64,000 bases of DNA, from positions 10,230,001 through 10,294,000 of the forward strand of contig CM076146.1 of the NCBI GenBank assembly GCA_038025085.1. The letters are read 5' to 3'. This DNA comes from Tetragonia tetragonoides. Lineage: Eukaryota; Streptophyta; Magnoliopsida; Caryophyllales; Aizoaceae. The translations under genes and the position numbers were made by a program. Of the stretch, positions 11,033 through 23,500 are shown piece by piece. The notes below the pieces were generated by a model, which made no database searches, was not told the origin of the DNA, and saw only the letters and a program-made list of their open reading frames with translations. Each line of letters begins with the position of its first letter. Position 1 is the stretch's first letter.

Positions 11033-11776
11033 CTGGGTCCTTCTTCTTGTGGTGACGACACGTGGGACGCCACGTAGGCGACACATAAGTTGCCATGCAA
11101 GCAAGCCATCCAACATGTTATCACTCATTAATGCATCGAATTAATGATCACATCTATCATTATTAGCTTATTGTCTCAAATTATAAAATAACATAACTTT
11201 AGTTACGTAACTTGGAATATTATAATTCTTACTTCATTGAATTGGATTTTAAAAAAACTTTAAAATGAGATACATATGTCCTATATTTGACCCGCAAAGT
11301 TCGGTATAAACTAAGTGTATAAGACCATGACCATATTTATTATACAAAATCACACATGAATATTTCTATGAATGGTCGAATGTACTAATTGAAGTATTCG
11401 ATCACTATCCTAAAAATGCAACTGATATACTTACTTACGAAGTATAGAAAAATAAATTAAACATATACTTTTAGAATGACTCTTTTATTTCTACTATTGA
11501 TAAAGTCTTTATAGGTATCCTTAATACCAAAACTATTCCCTCTATTTAATCGAATTCATGGCTAATTGACAACGTGGAATATGCTCTGCGTAGCTTTATT
11601 GTGATTTATGTACTTTAAATCTACCATCACCAAAACCTATCAAATTAGAACCAAAGCTTCATCTCTCCTAACTCAATACTCATGACATACTACAATACTT
11701 GGATAATAATATTAAACTTTATATATTTGTAAAACTATTTTACGAGCCCGTGCGAAGCACGGGGATTAAAAACTTG
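11032..11776 (+). mobile_element. Possible Helitron, 3' end at 11747-11776
   Basis: A 7-bp hairpin CCCGTGC-GAA-GCACGGG (11747-11763) is followed after a short A-rich stretch by CTTG|T (11773-11777). This is the usual layout of a Helitron 3' terminus, except that Helitrons normally end CTRR. No Rep/helicase is present, so it would be non-autonomous. The 5' end is not certain; it may lie near the (TA)n at 10953-11031, since a 5' TC followed by TA-rich sequence is common in plant Helitrons. Confidence 0.5.
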
Positions 11777-13283
11777 TTGTACTCTTAAAAAGTGAGAGAC
11801 AACCAAACCAATGAATGAGACACAAATGAACTCCCACATATGATATTATTTGAGACGAAACTAAAAAACTGAACAAAATAACAAAACAAAAAGAGTTGAG
11901 GCTCATCATCAACGAAAAATCACTAAAAGCATTCCCTCAAACAAAAAGAACTTACAAAACCTCTCCTATGAGTCTGTCTCAAGGTGAGGCTTCCTCTATA
12001 GCCAAGCATGACATAAACATGATGTCATGCTTGTTAGAAGGGGCCTCACCTTGAATCCGCCTTATACGAGTTTTTGTGAAAAACTGGAGTTTTTTGAGAG
12101 GATATGAGTGTAGGATATGAGAGAGGATACAATTCAACGAAAAAATATGTAAAAAATTTTTTTACAAGTGAAGGATATGACATATGAGACTGGAACCGTG
12201 GAAGGGGAGGGGACATTGATTGTGGACGTGGTGCAAAGGATGAGGGGTGGGTTTTTTTTCCATGAGGGAAGGATCAAGGGTGGCCGGGTGGTTGATTTAT
12301 TTTTCCTGACATGTCTTTCCTTGAAAACTTGTAACTTTGCCCAGTTTCATGCTTCATTGGATAAACCTTAGGCAAAAAGTTAGTCAACTAACCCAAAGGT
12401 ACGACTGTTTGAACTAATTCCAAGTTTATGTTAGTAAATAAATTTATGAGGATTTGTAATCCTTATCCAACTGCCCTAACCGTTTTAGGTCACTTTTTTA
12501 TACGGTTTAGCGGTCTCTATTCGATGTACTCTTGCCTTTAAAATTCCTTAAGCTCTTGACAGATTCCGAACACACAATATCAATTCAGACACATAATCAA
12601 CATAAAGTTGTGCGTTCTGGCCTTCTGGGCATGGACGTTTTGGGGCACGACTCAGAACAGTCAAAAGGATTTTAACTCTCAAAGCATAAAAAACGCTCCT
12701 GCGCCAAAATCACCGTCAATTGTTCACACTCCCGTCAACAAGTGCCATTGAATTTATGATATTAGTAACCGTGCCTGACATTGACCAATCCGACTAACAT
12801 GCTATACTTTCCGCAAGATGGAAGATGTTAAATTGTTAAAGAGTCATGACTCCCAGGGTGACTGCCAACATGTGTACAACTTTTTGAACTCGAGGGTTGT
12901 GAGTTTGGTTCTAAAGTGAAAATCTCAAAAGTTCAGGATACGCCGTGAAATTTCCATTGAATTTATGATACATTTTACACAGCAACTTACAAGATTCAGC
13001 AACAATACATAATCCTCAAACCTTTCCTTGCTCATCTGAGTGGTTGAGAAAGGAAAAAAAATTGAAATTATTATTAATCACTAGAATAATGAATCTTTTC
13101 ACATTAGTTTACAAACACATTATCCGAGAATACAATGTAAATTGTAGAAGTACCTTTGATCAAATTAACACCTTCTCAACCAAAAATCTATTCGAACACA
13201 TATCAACATTGCCTTTACTCACCTCAGACCAAAACCCAACATGCCAAACTAAACTTACATTCCGAATAATTGAAGTATCCATG
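11777..13283. other. Intergenic sequence with a nested palindrome
   Basis: No coding sequence is supported. At 11980-12053 an 11-bp inverted pair (CAAGGTGAGGC / GCCTCACCTTG) encloses a 10-bp pair (AGCATGACAT / ATGTCATGCT), which could fold into a hairpin. The right end (about 12950-13283) is the presumed 3'UTR/downstream region of the AP180 gene. The rest shows nothing I recognise. Confidence 0.45.
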
Positions 13284-16200
13284 TTACAGCAGTCCTGTGC
13301 TACCGAATGGATTAGCGTGCTGTGATTGGGGAACTGGGGCGGCAGGATATGATCCAAAACCATTATCAGCAAAAGGATTGGGCGCACCAACACCAATGTG
13401 CGGCTGGGGCTGAAAAGGAGCCTGATAAGGTCCAAATGGTGTAAGAGCTTGTTGTTGAGTCATAGCTGTCATCTGAACAGCAGCAGGAGGAGCAATGTTG
13501 TTGGACATGGCAAACGGATCTTGTACTTCAAATGGATTGGGGGCTGGCGATCCATAAACAGGTTGCTGATTGGCTCTATAAGCCGCTTCGTTGTACAAAC
13601 TATTCAGAGTAAGTGAATCCAATCCGCCAGCCTGCAAAGGACATTAACATTTGTATCAAGGAGCATGGTCAATTTACTCAACATTAACACCCCAGCATGT
13701 GGCACCAATAAGCCTAAAGAAAGAGGCAACTATCCTTGAAGAAGCACACACCCATTTCACATAAGGGGTAATACATCAGGACATATCACATTTGAAAGAG
13801 AAGAATCCCAAAGAGTAACCAAAACTAAGGCGTTTGCTCTATGAGCTACTACTACACCAACACAAAAAAGGAAACAGTAATGAAAAACGGCTCTAAGAAA
13901 GCCACGAAAAAGTAAGTGCTCTAGTCCATGCTGTACTGTTCTTCCAACAGATAACACCGTGACGGTGCAACTTGTATTTCTCTCTAGTGCGATTGGCCTT
14001 TTGCCTCTCTCACAGCCAAGAGAGCAAACTTGTAACACTGGTAACACTGGTCATAATCCAAGTGAGACATATGATCGAACAGAATAATTATATCGAGACC
14101 ACAAGCCAGGCCAACACACAAGGTAATTATATAATGATAGCAAAAGTGGATCTTTCCATTTTCCAATAAGAACTTGCAGTAAACGCCCATTTCAATGAGA
14201 AGCTTGAGCCAAGGCCGGCCTCGTGGGAGAGTAAGCCCCTAGCAGAAAAGGATCCAATCTGTAGCTTCCAGTAAAGCTTCCCTATTTACATAATGCATTG
14301 GACAATAAAATCGAGCAAGACAAGAAAAGAAGGCAATCAACAAGGTTGAATAAAAAGTTTCTTTAGAGGCCAATGCTCTTTCTAACATGATCATCACCTC
14401 AAACTAGCCCTCCACTAGATAGTCACCAACCATATTATGTAAGGGAAGACACCAAGAGGGAAAGCAAACAAAGGGAAACTAATTACATAGGTTGGGGAGG
14501 AAAGGGTTCTTTGAGGTTTGAGGTGCTCTCTAATGCAATCAGCAGCTCAAACACATTCAATGTTTGGGGTAAAAGCTGTAATGCCCACTTTAAGGATGCA
14601 GACATGTCACTATAAACTAGAAGGAGCCGGGGGGGTCTCTCTGAGAGAAAACCGTCGGTGCTTGTCTACGATGAGTGATTAAAGAGCATACTAACTTTGT
14701 CACTTTACCATAAAAGAGAAGGAAATTGGTCAACTATCTTGCTCTAACTAGTCCCCCACACAATGCGTTTGATTCTAGTTTGCCAGCTTCTCATATGGTG
14801 TGAAACTAAGTACACGGGGGCCCTACCCTAAACTCCAGAACTCAGATACATGGAAACATACCAAGCATATCTTATAATAGTTATTGCACGAAAACTCCCA
14901 CGAAGTATTTCCTATTAAAAAAACTGAATAAAATTCTAGTAATTCTCTTTTTAAATGACTAATAATCTCTAAGTTCTCATGTACCTCTAGAATCCTACAG
15001 GCTACAATGTTCTGCAATGTCATTAATACCAGAATCAACGGGGTTCCAGTTATCTCACTGACCAAAAGTAAGTGAATAAACCTTCTGTTACAATAACAGG
15101 AAATAGTTCAGGTTTCCTGGCAACGAAACATTTTCTTTTCCCGTTTCATTTTCCGACTACACGTTCAAATTATGAGAAATCAATCGAGAATTGCAGTTTT
15201 CATTTTTTCCCTGTTGCAGTATCCAGTTCTTGCTTCCATTTTTTTAGATAAGAGAAAATTTTATTAATCAAGTGGTAAAGAATACAAAAAGGTGGAGGAT
15301 AAGATATCCTCAGTATAAAAGAAAGAACTATCTACACATCACGCCAATGGCGTTGGACTAAGGTCAGCGGGACACCCTTAAAGGCCCCTGCCGCCTTAGC
15401 GCAAAGAGAAGCTAAAGAGACTACATGATCCCAAACATAATCAATTGTCTTCTCAGTCTCGGAAAAGATCCTGGCGTTCCTCTCCAACCAAACACACCAA
15501 AGTAATGCCATACAAGCACATCGCCACAAGAATCTCCCCTCCTTACTCCTCATCGCAGCAAATCGTAACTGTAAGAATCCGCCCACCGTGGATGGGCACA
15601 CAACACTCTCCCCACACTCTCCCCTCCTTCCAATTCTTGCTTCCATTTCCATGCAAAATAGCCCAAATCATAGTATATTTGATTTATTCAGGGGACTTAA
15701 TTCAGTTGACGTATTAAAATCATACATTCTCACCAAAATCAAAGTCTTGGTCCATTACTGATAGACAGCTGGGGGCCCTTCAAAATGCACTCAAAAACAA
15801 AACAAGATGCACAGCGGGGTGTGGAGTGACTTAAGGCCTGTTTACTTCAAAGGTTTTCCAGAAAACTTTTTTGTCGAAAACACGAGGAACATGAAAACGT
15901 GTTCAAAAATATTCTTTCTCCAAAAGTTCCCACGAAAACTGTTTTCCCCGTGTTTTGCAAATTAACAAAGAGATCTAGAAAACAAGAGAGAATTGTATTT
16001 GGATGTTTTCTGCATTTTCCTTATAACAATTTTCATCACTTCCAATCCCTTACCCCTGCTCTTCCCCTACCCCCTCAAGGCCTCAACCATTCCAGCCACA
16101 GGTACCACTGGACAATCACCGGTTGACCATTTTTTTTTTAATTCCCCACTTTATTTGACCTACCGTCAACCATAGTTACGGATTCGCCCACTAGATTCGG

Positions 16201-19200
16201 CTACCTCCATTATTCAAATAACCCTCAAATTATTTGTACAAATTTGCATCAATGGCTTCCACCACTATGATCTCCTGCCATGGTTGTGGTGGTCTGGAGG
16301 TGGAGGTGGAGGTGGAGGTGGAGATGGTGAGGGGTGTGGTGGGAACTGGAAAGCATGAGGGCGAGATTGAGGGGATGGGCTGAGTCGTGTGAGTGGAGTG
16401 GAGTGGAGGTGCGGTGGGTTAAGTAAGAGGAGAGAGAGTGTGAGAAAAAGTGGGTACTGGAACACCTATTTCACTTGTTTTCTACAATTAAAAAACAAAG
16501 AAAACATTTCTTAATATAATTTGGGAAATGAAAACAGAGAATTTTAGTGGCAAGTAAGCACACCCTTACTTTCTAGCTAGTTTTTCTTTTCACTAGGACA
16601 CCTTGTCCTCTTATTTTGTACTGCTATATCTCGATCATTAATAAAACTTTTTCTTATCTAACAAAAAGATGCACTAGAAAACAAAGACTGAAGCCAGTAT
16701 AGGGAAAAAGCTACAAATTCTTGGTCCTTGGGTAACCAGTTTAAACCCCAATATAAGAAACTGTGCATAAAAAGCCATTTCTTCCCCATAACAAAAAATT
16801 AAGTAGATTGACTAATTCTACTAGCACTAGAAATCTCTGTGCGCAAGATAACACACACAAATCAAGAAATCATTAGCCAAGTATCTGTGACTAGCGTTCC
16901 ATAGCAGAACCACAATACGTAATACATAGAGTAATTATACAGGTACAACAAGTTTTATGTGAGACCAACTCACAAAACAATGGGGTCACTATTTAGAAAT
17001 GTAGGGGTCACTGCTGTTATATTGAAAAGTGACCCCCGTCTCACCAAAAGTTACGGAAAGACCGTCTTTTAGAAGTTTTTGTGATACAGGTAAACATGCC
17101 CAAGTTGCTTTTAGAGCAATGCACATTGGTAATAGTGTTCAAGGTTAGACAGAAAGACCTTTTAGAATTTGCTAGCCCTTTTGCCTGGCAAAGTGCGACA
17201 AGATCCTTCTGATTTAGGTTCTTCCGGTTTTTTCTATTCTAAAAAAGTTCTAGATAATTACTTAGAAGTTTGAAATGCAGAATGAGAGAATGGATGGTAG
17301 GGGAAGTGAACATGGCTTAAATCTGGCTTCCCCAATTCCGCTTGAAGATCATTACGAACGAGTGTCATTTATACTGTCTGAAGTTTAAGGAGTTCAAGTG
17401 ATGGAGGGCTTTACTGCCTTAAGGAGACCCCAACAGGATCTTCTTAAGTTTGACGCATTCATGTTAGTTATGAATTATCATGCCATATTGCCATCTTATA
17501 TGACAAAAATGATAGCTTTTACATCTAGTGATTTGACTCAAGCAGAAAGAAAGTATATGAGCATAACTGCCCACAAGACAACTAGCTGCACACTGAGTGA
17601 ATGGACTGTTCATCTGTATATCACTTTCTCCATGTTGTCTGCAATTTGCAATGTTAAGACCACACGAAGCAAGGAGGGAGATGATTTACCAGCTGTCTCT
17701 CAGTAACAGACGAAATATTGCTGCTTGGAGTTGCAACTAGAGCAAGTTCCCAACCAGAGGGATCAAATTCTTTTGCCGGAGCAGTACCAGAATACGATGT
17801 TGAAGCAGAGTCTTCCCATTCAGTAACAAAAAAAAAGGAAAGAAACGGGAATCAGGAATTTATTTAAGCAGACTTGACAAAAGAAAAATGTTGTAAATTG
17901 AGCAAAATCAACGTAACAAACATAAAATAAGATGTACCTGATGGCACTATGGCTAAAGCCATTGCATTGCTTTCTTCAATGATTGATGCATCAGGAGCTA
18001 TGTCATTCAAACCCTGTGAATAAAAAAGATAACAATAAATAAGGCTACTACAAGGAAACTATAGAGCCATGAATCAGAGAGCAAGGCAATTAAATGACAC
18101 TGATATTTCACAGCGCTCCAGCCCCCATTCTTCCACATTCGGAATGCACACATGACATCATTGATAGTTTCATAAATCAAAATGTACATATTAATCTAAG
18201 AGTGAGACAGACCAGTAAATCTCCAGAATCTGCATTGTTTACAGGCGGAGGAGCAGGAGCAGCCTCGACAGCCTCACTGGAAGTAAGATCTTCTGAATCT
18301 ACTGTTTGAGGTTCTTCATCAGTTGATTTATCATCTTCAGTAAGAGAGTCGTCGGGTCTATATGTTAGTTGAAGCCTCTCCGGAAATTCCTGGTTCCAAA
18401 TACTCATTAGAAGGCTGGATGTAACCAAATCAATATTCCATAAGATAACAAACTGAACACTAAAAGATCTTCTATCTTGTGAACGGAAAATCTGCACTGA
18501 CCAGCTGCTGGCTTGGCACAGATACCACTCTTGGTGCCTCTCTAATATATTCTTCCATGGTAGCAAGAAATGATTGTGGTGGCTGCGATAAAAAAAAATA
18601 AAAATAAAAAAAAAAAAGAAAAACAGATGGTCAACATCTTCAACAAAAAATCACTCAAAAAGCTACTGCAGATAATTTTTCTTTCTGGTTACCTCTTTCA
18701 AAACAGGAAACTGGAAGTTTCTTGCAAGTTCCAATCCTTTACATACTTCATAGAAATCAGACAAACTCCCAGCCTGCATTGAGATTCCAAGTATAGCTTT
18801 AAAATCAATATATTTCATTAAAGCGTTTCTCCCATACTTACTGTTGCACTCCTGTCACTAAAAATCCAAGTTTCGATTATAAAAATAATCAGATTAATCA
18901 TAGAAATGTAACATAAATGCATTTTCAATTATCCCTTCTTCTAGCTAGCCAGTCAGTAAAGTGGATAAGGTTTAATGTGGAAAGAAAACCAAAACACTTT
19001 CAGCCCCAAGTTCAATTATGTCCTCAGATTTTAAATGGCAACATTTTCTATTGTCTTAGGAAGTTTCTAAGAAATCCATCTATTTTCTTAGGAAGTTTCT
19101 AAGAAATCAACAATTTGAATCACCTGCTGTCCAGCTCTTCTGTATATTTCAAGGGCTTTAATGGCTTCATGTCTCGGCATTTCAAAAAACTGCCAGAAGA

Positions 19201-19733
19201 AAATAGTAATATCAATATAAATACATAGAAAACTTGCTCAAATAGGTGTACGGTAATGACATAGAATGAAGTTACCTTATCGACCAGATTAATGATTCCA
19301 TCATTGATGGCACAATAGATTTTAAAACTCTCCTTGAGAACCTGCAATTAGGGGTACATCCAGTTCTCCTCTCATTAGAGTGATGTCGACAACATAAATC
19401 TTGATTAAAGAAAACGTGAATCTAGTCAAATAAGCATTGATTGTCCAAAATACTAAAAAAAACAACTTCCAGCAAAAGTAATTGTAGAAAAAATTATAAA
19501 GTTCAATGTGTAGACTGGTGGAGAGTCATTCAAATTGCCCACATTTTTTTTAGATAAGAGAAAATTTTATTAATCAATTGATGAAAGAATACAAAGTAAG
19601 AGGATAAGAAATCCTTTAAATAACTGGTATCTCTCTTTCTCTTTCTTTCAACTCAAAAAAATTTACCAGTGCCACCATTGGGCTGGTGGGCGAGGGCCAC
19701 AACTTGTACCTACCAGCCAGGTTCGAGCACTGG

Positions 19734-19782
<49 letters not shown>

Positions 19783-20393
19783 TCACAAGGTATCCCCAAA
19801 GAACAAAAAGCAAAATCTCTACAAATCACGTCAATGGCGTTGAATTAGTAAGTTGCACACCCTTAAAAGGCCAGCCGCCTTAGCCCAAAGGGAGGCCAAA
19901 TAAACAATATGTTCCCAAACCAAATCAATATTCTTCCCCGCATTGAAGAACACCGTCGAATTCCGCTCCAGCCAAATGCACCAAAGAATAGCCATACAAG
20001 CACACCTCCATAGAATCCCTAATAATCATTTTTAAATAACATAACTAATAATTGCGAAGCATCAAACGCCGAAAGAATAGTTCACTCTCTGGTCTCTGCT
20101 CACTGCGTGTCTGAGTAATTTGAATATTTCAAAACATGTAAAAGCATCAAACGAACATGAATTGTAATTTTTCTTTTTTAATGTTTTGAACGAACCCTGG
20201 TCTTTGTCAGTAAATGTTGAGGGAGAGCCATTAAAACCCATAGTTTTATGAGAACCCATTGTTTTACCAGGACAATATGAAGAACAGTTAACTTGGATGT
20301 TTTGTACCATAGTTTGCATAATCGTTGGCAAAGGTGTAGATATGCTAGGCAGATGCATTAATGGAGATAGTTTCAAATTCTTATAAGACGAAA

Positions 20394-20430
<37 letters not shown>

Positions 20431-20507
20431 CAGGCTCAATCAATAGAAAGAGGAGCTCTGAGATGGGAACATAATAATGCAGATTTATAAGGCATGTAGC
20501 AATAAAA

Positions 20508-20571
<64 letters not shown>

Positions 20572-23500
20572 GCTGTCATCGTGGGTTTTTGTTGCTTTTT
20601 ACAGGCTCAATCAATAGAAAGAGGAGCTCTGACATGGGAACAAAATAATGTCAATTTATAAGGCGTGCAGCAATAAAAAGGGAGACAACGACACTTAGTA
20701 ATTGGTACTAGATAGGAATGCCCTGGCAGATCAACACGATGCTAATCAGACTATAGTCAAACGAGCAGCAATAAAACCCACAGCAACAAGCCAACAAGAG
20801 CTCAGGGCTCCAAGAAAGGCTAACAAGTAACAACCCAAAGCAAATACTGTGAGAAACACAGAACTAAAAGACAACGAGAAATTGGTTTAAGAAAGAAGGG
20901 GAAAATAAACCAAGATTGAGAGGACAGGCCAAGAGCTACATCGAGAAGAGACCTCTACTGCAAAAAGTAAAAACAACAGTAAAACACAGATAAGGTGCAG
21001 AGTTCAATTTATTTTCAGGTTTTAATTGCTTTTCTGAATAAATCCTAATGCGGTCTCTCATAGGTGACTAAGCCTCTCTATGAGAAAGTAATTGCACATG
21101 GGCCTTGGTTCCATGCATTATATCATGATCAAAAACACCACAGAACATCACAATTTGGGTCTGCCACTGCAAAAACCTACACATAAAGACTCATCTCAAA
21201 AGGTACAAAGTACTAACCACTGCTGACACCAAGGAGAACAAAGTTCAAAGAAATTGCATTTAAAGTATGCATATTCTTCCAACACCATTGAATAAAGTAC
21301 ACTCAACCACAGTATATATCTTCTTTTCTTCTAGGAAAAATTTCAGCAAGGAATAACCAATGTTTCTCAGACTCTCGGACAAGGATCGGATACGACGAGG
21401 ATCAAAGTGTCGGATCTCAAATAAAAAACATTACAAGATACGGGACACGGCAAAAAAAAATTAGAAAAAGGGAAAGGGGTCTAACTGTCTAAGTAAGAGG
21501 CAGTGGTCAGATGAGCAAAAATAAAAAAAAGTAAGAGGCAGGTGTCTGTGGGGTATACATAAATTACTGTACCATGATACAAGTAATTTTTACTCCACGT
21601 GAAATAGTTTTTTACAGAAGATAGAATTGCCACGTGAAATAGTAAAGTTCAGCCTCTTTAGTCAACTATCAAAGTGATAAAGGACAAGAGTGAGAGTAAA
21701 TGAAAAATAAAACAGAGTAAAAAAGGGTAAAACACAGCTGGTTCCAATTTTAAAATAAAAAGACAGCTGTTCTCTGTAAAGTGGTAAAACGTGAAATAGG
21801 ACAGCTACTTTACCCTTCCAGTATCTAAAAACACAAAAAACAAACTTCCAGAAGGTGTGAGCTAAGAGAGAACTCGAGAATTCCAGATCGGGCATCCATG
21901 GAGGGTGACGCCATGGCCAACACCGCCACCAATGAGTTCGCCTCTCCAAGTCGACCAAAAGCCCTAATGTTTCCCCCTTCATCTTCATCAATTCATGCTT
22001 CAATTTGTAGATCTAGGGTTTTGATGCAAACCCTAGATTTAAAACTGTAAGAGCATGGAGTTGAATATTGTCGTTCAAGGATGAGAGAAGAGGTCGGAGG
22101 ATCGTATCTGTACTCCCAGTGTCGACACGTATGCCGTGTCGTATCCCGCGTTGGATCATGTCGACACACGACACGGCACAGTTCAGACGAGTCGGAGAAA
22201 CATTGGGAATAACAAACTACTAAGAATTACACTTGGTCCCAACTACAAGTATTCTTGGAAGCAAATCCTTTTATAGCTAAATCCTCTTCACTACTATGAT
22301 ATGGAGTTTTACGTCGGTGTGTGGCCGTGTGGATGCTGAAAGAATCGTTGATCTTCACCTCCTCACCTTAGAGGCAAACCACTCGTAAAATAGGTCATTT
22401 TGTTAGACGGTTTGTGCTGGACAATCACTCCTTAACGGTGGAAGGGTGTATTGTGTGAGGCAGTGCCACACCTAACTTTCCAAAAATACATTACTTTTTA
22501 TGTAATGGATTGTTTACCTCGATGCCTATGCTTTTACCCTTTTAGGGATTTCTATGTAAATCATTGTTGTCAATCTTGTGTTTTTCCTTTTCTTCATCTT
22601 ATTCAGTTGTTGCAGTGTAAACTTGATTATCACCTCCCTGCCCCAAGTGACCAAGATCCTCAAAGCTCGAAGCACCAGGCTCATGCGAAAGCATTCTCGA
22701 TCTTCAGATTTTTCGCTTGGATTTCAATGTTGTGGGGAGTTCTCAAGGCCAAAGGAGATGTCCAGTGTCACATAATTCGCTGACCCTTCCCCCCGCCCCC
22801 CGCCCCGCCCCGAATTGCGAATTCATCCATGCGTTCCGATTTGCAATTAACTGAAATTAACGATCTGATTTCAACTAAGCTTTCAACAAAAAAAATAGAC
22901 TTGTTCAGTTCTAAATCTAATGAAGATTGAGACACACTATCAAATTGACACAAAACCTGGCAAGAAACCTACGGAATTTCTGCAGAAACACTATCAAATT
23001 GACGAAACATTCCAGAAAATCATACGAATTTTTTTCCACCCTACAAACCCAAAACTTCTCATGAACCAAATTACGTTCCAGCTCCTGTTTCGTGTATTAA
23101 GACGAACCATCAATTATGTGACGCTGGAGAAGGCTAGACCAATAGGAGGACTAACCACTGTGTCTCAGATCATATTGTTTATTTGGCCTCCCTATGGGCA
23201 AAGGCGGCGGGCGCCTTTAAGGGTGTTCCGCTTACGGTTGTCGCAACTTGTAGATATTTTGTTTGATATTTTGTTTTGATTATGAGGATACCTTGTCCTC
23301 GTTTTTGTATTCTTTAAACAATTGATTAATAAAAAAAAAGAGAAGGCTAGACCAATGTCTTTGTGCAACAACAATAGATAAGATTGACGACGACAACAAC
23401 AACTAGCTACCCCAATGGAATATGAGTCAAGGAGGACATTTGTCAACGTGACAAATATTTAGAACGAAAATTGGTAGCCTAAGGATAAAGCAAATTAAGT

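Noticed and set aside
10871..11128. Open frame with a long Ile-Tyr repeat
   Set aside because: Entirely the translation of a (TA)n microsatellite.
17398..17706. A separate plus-strand gene
   Set aside because: No recognisable domain; it runs into AP180 exon 14 on the other strand and lies in an intron.
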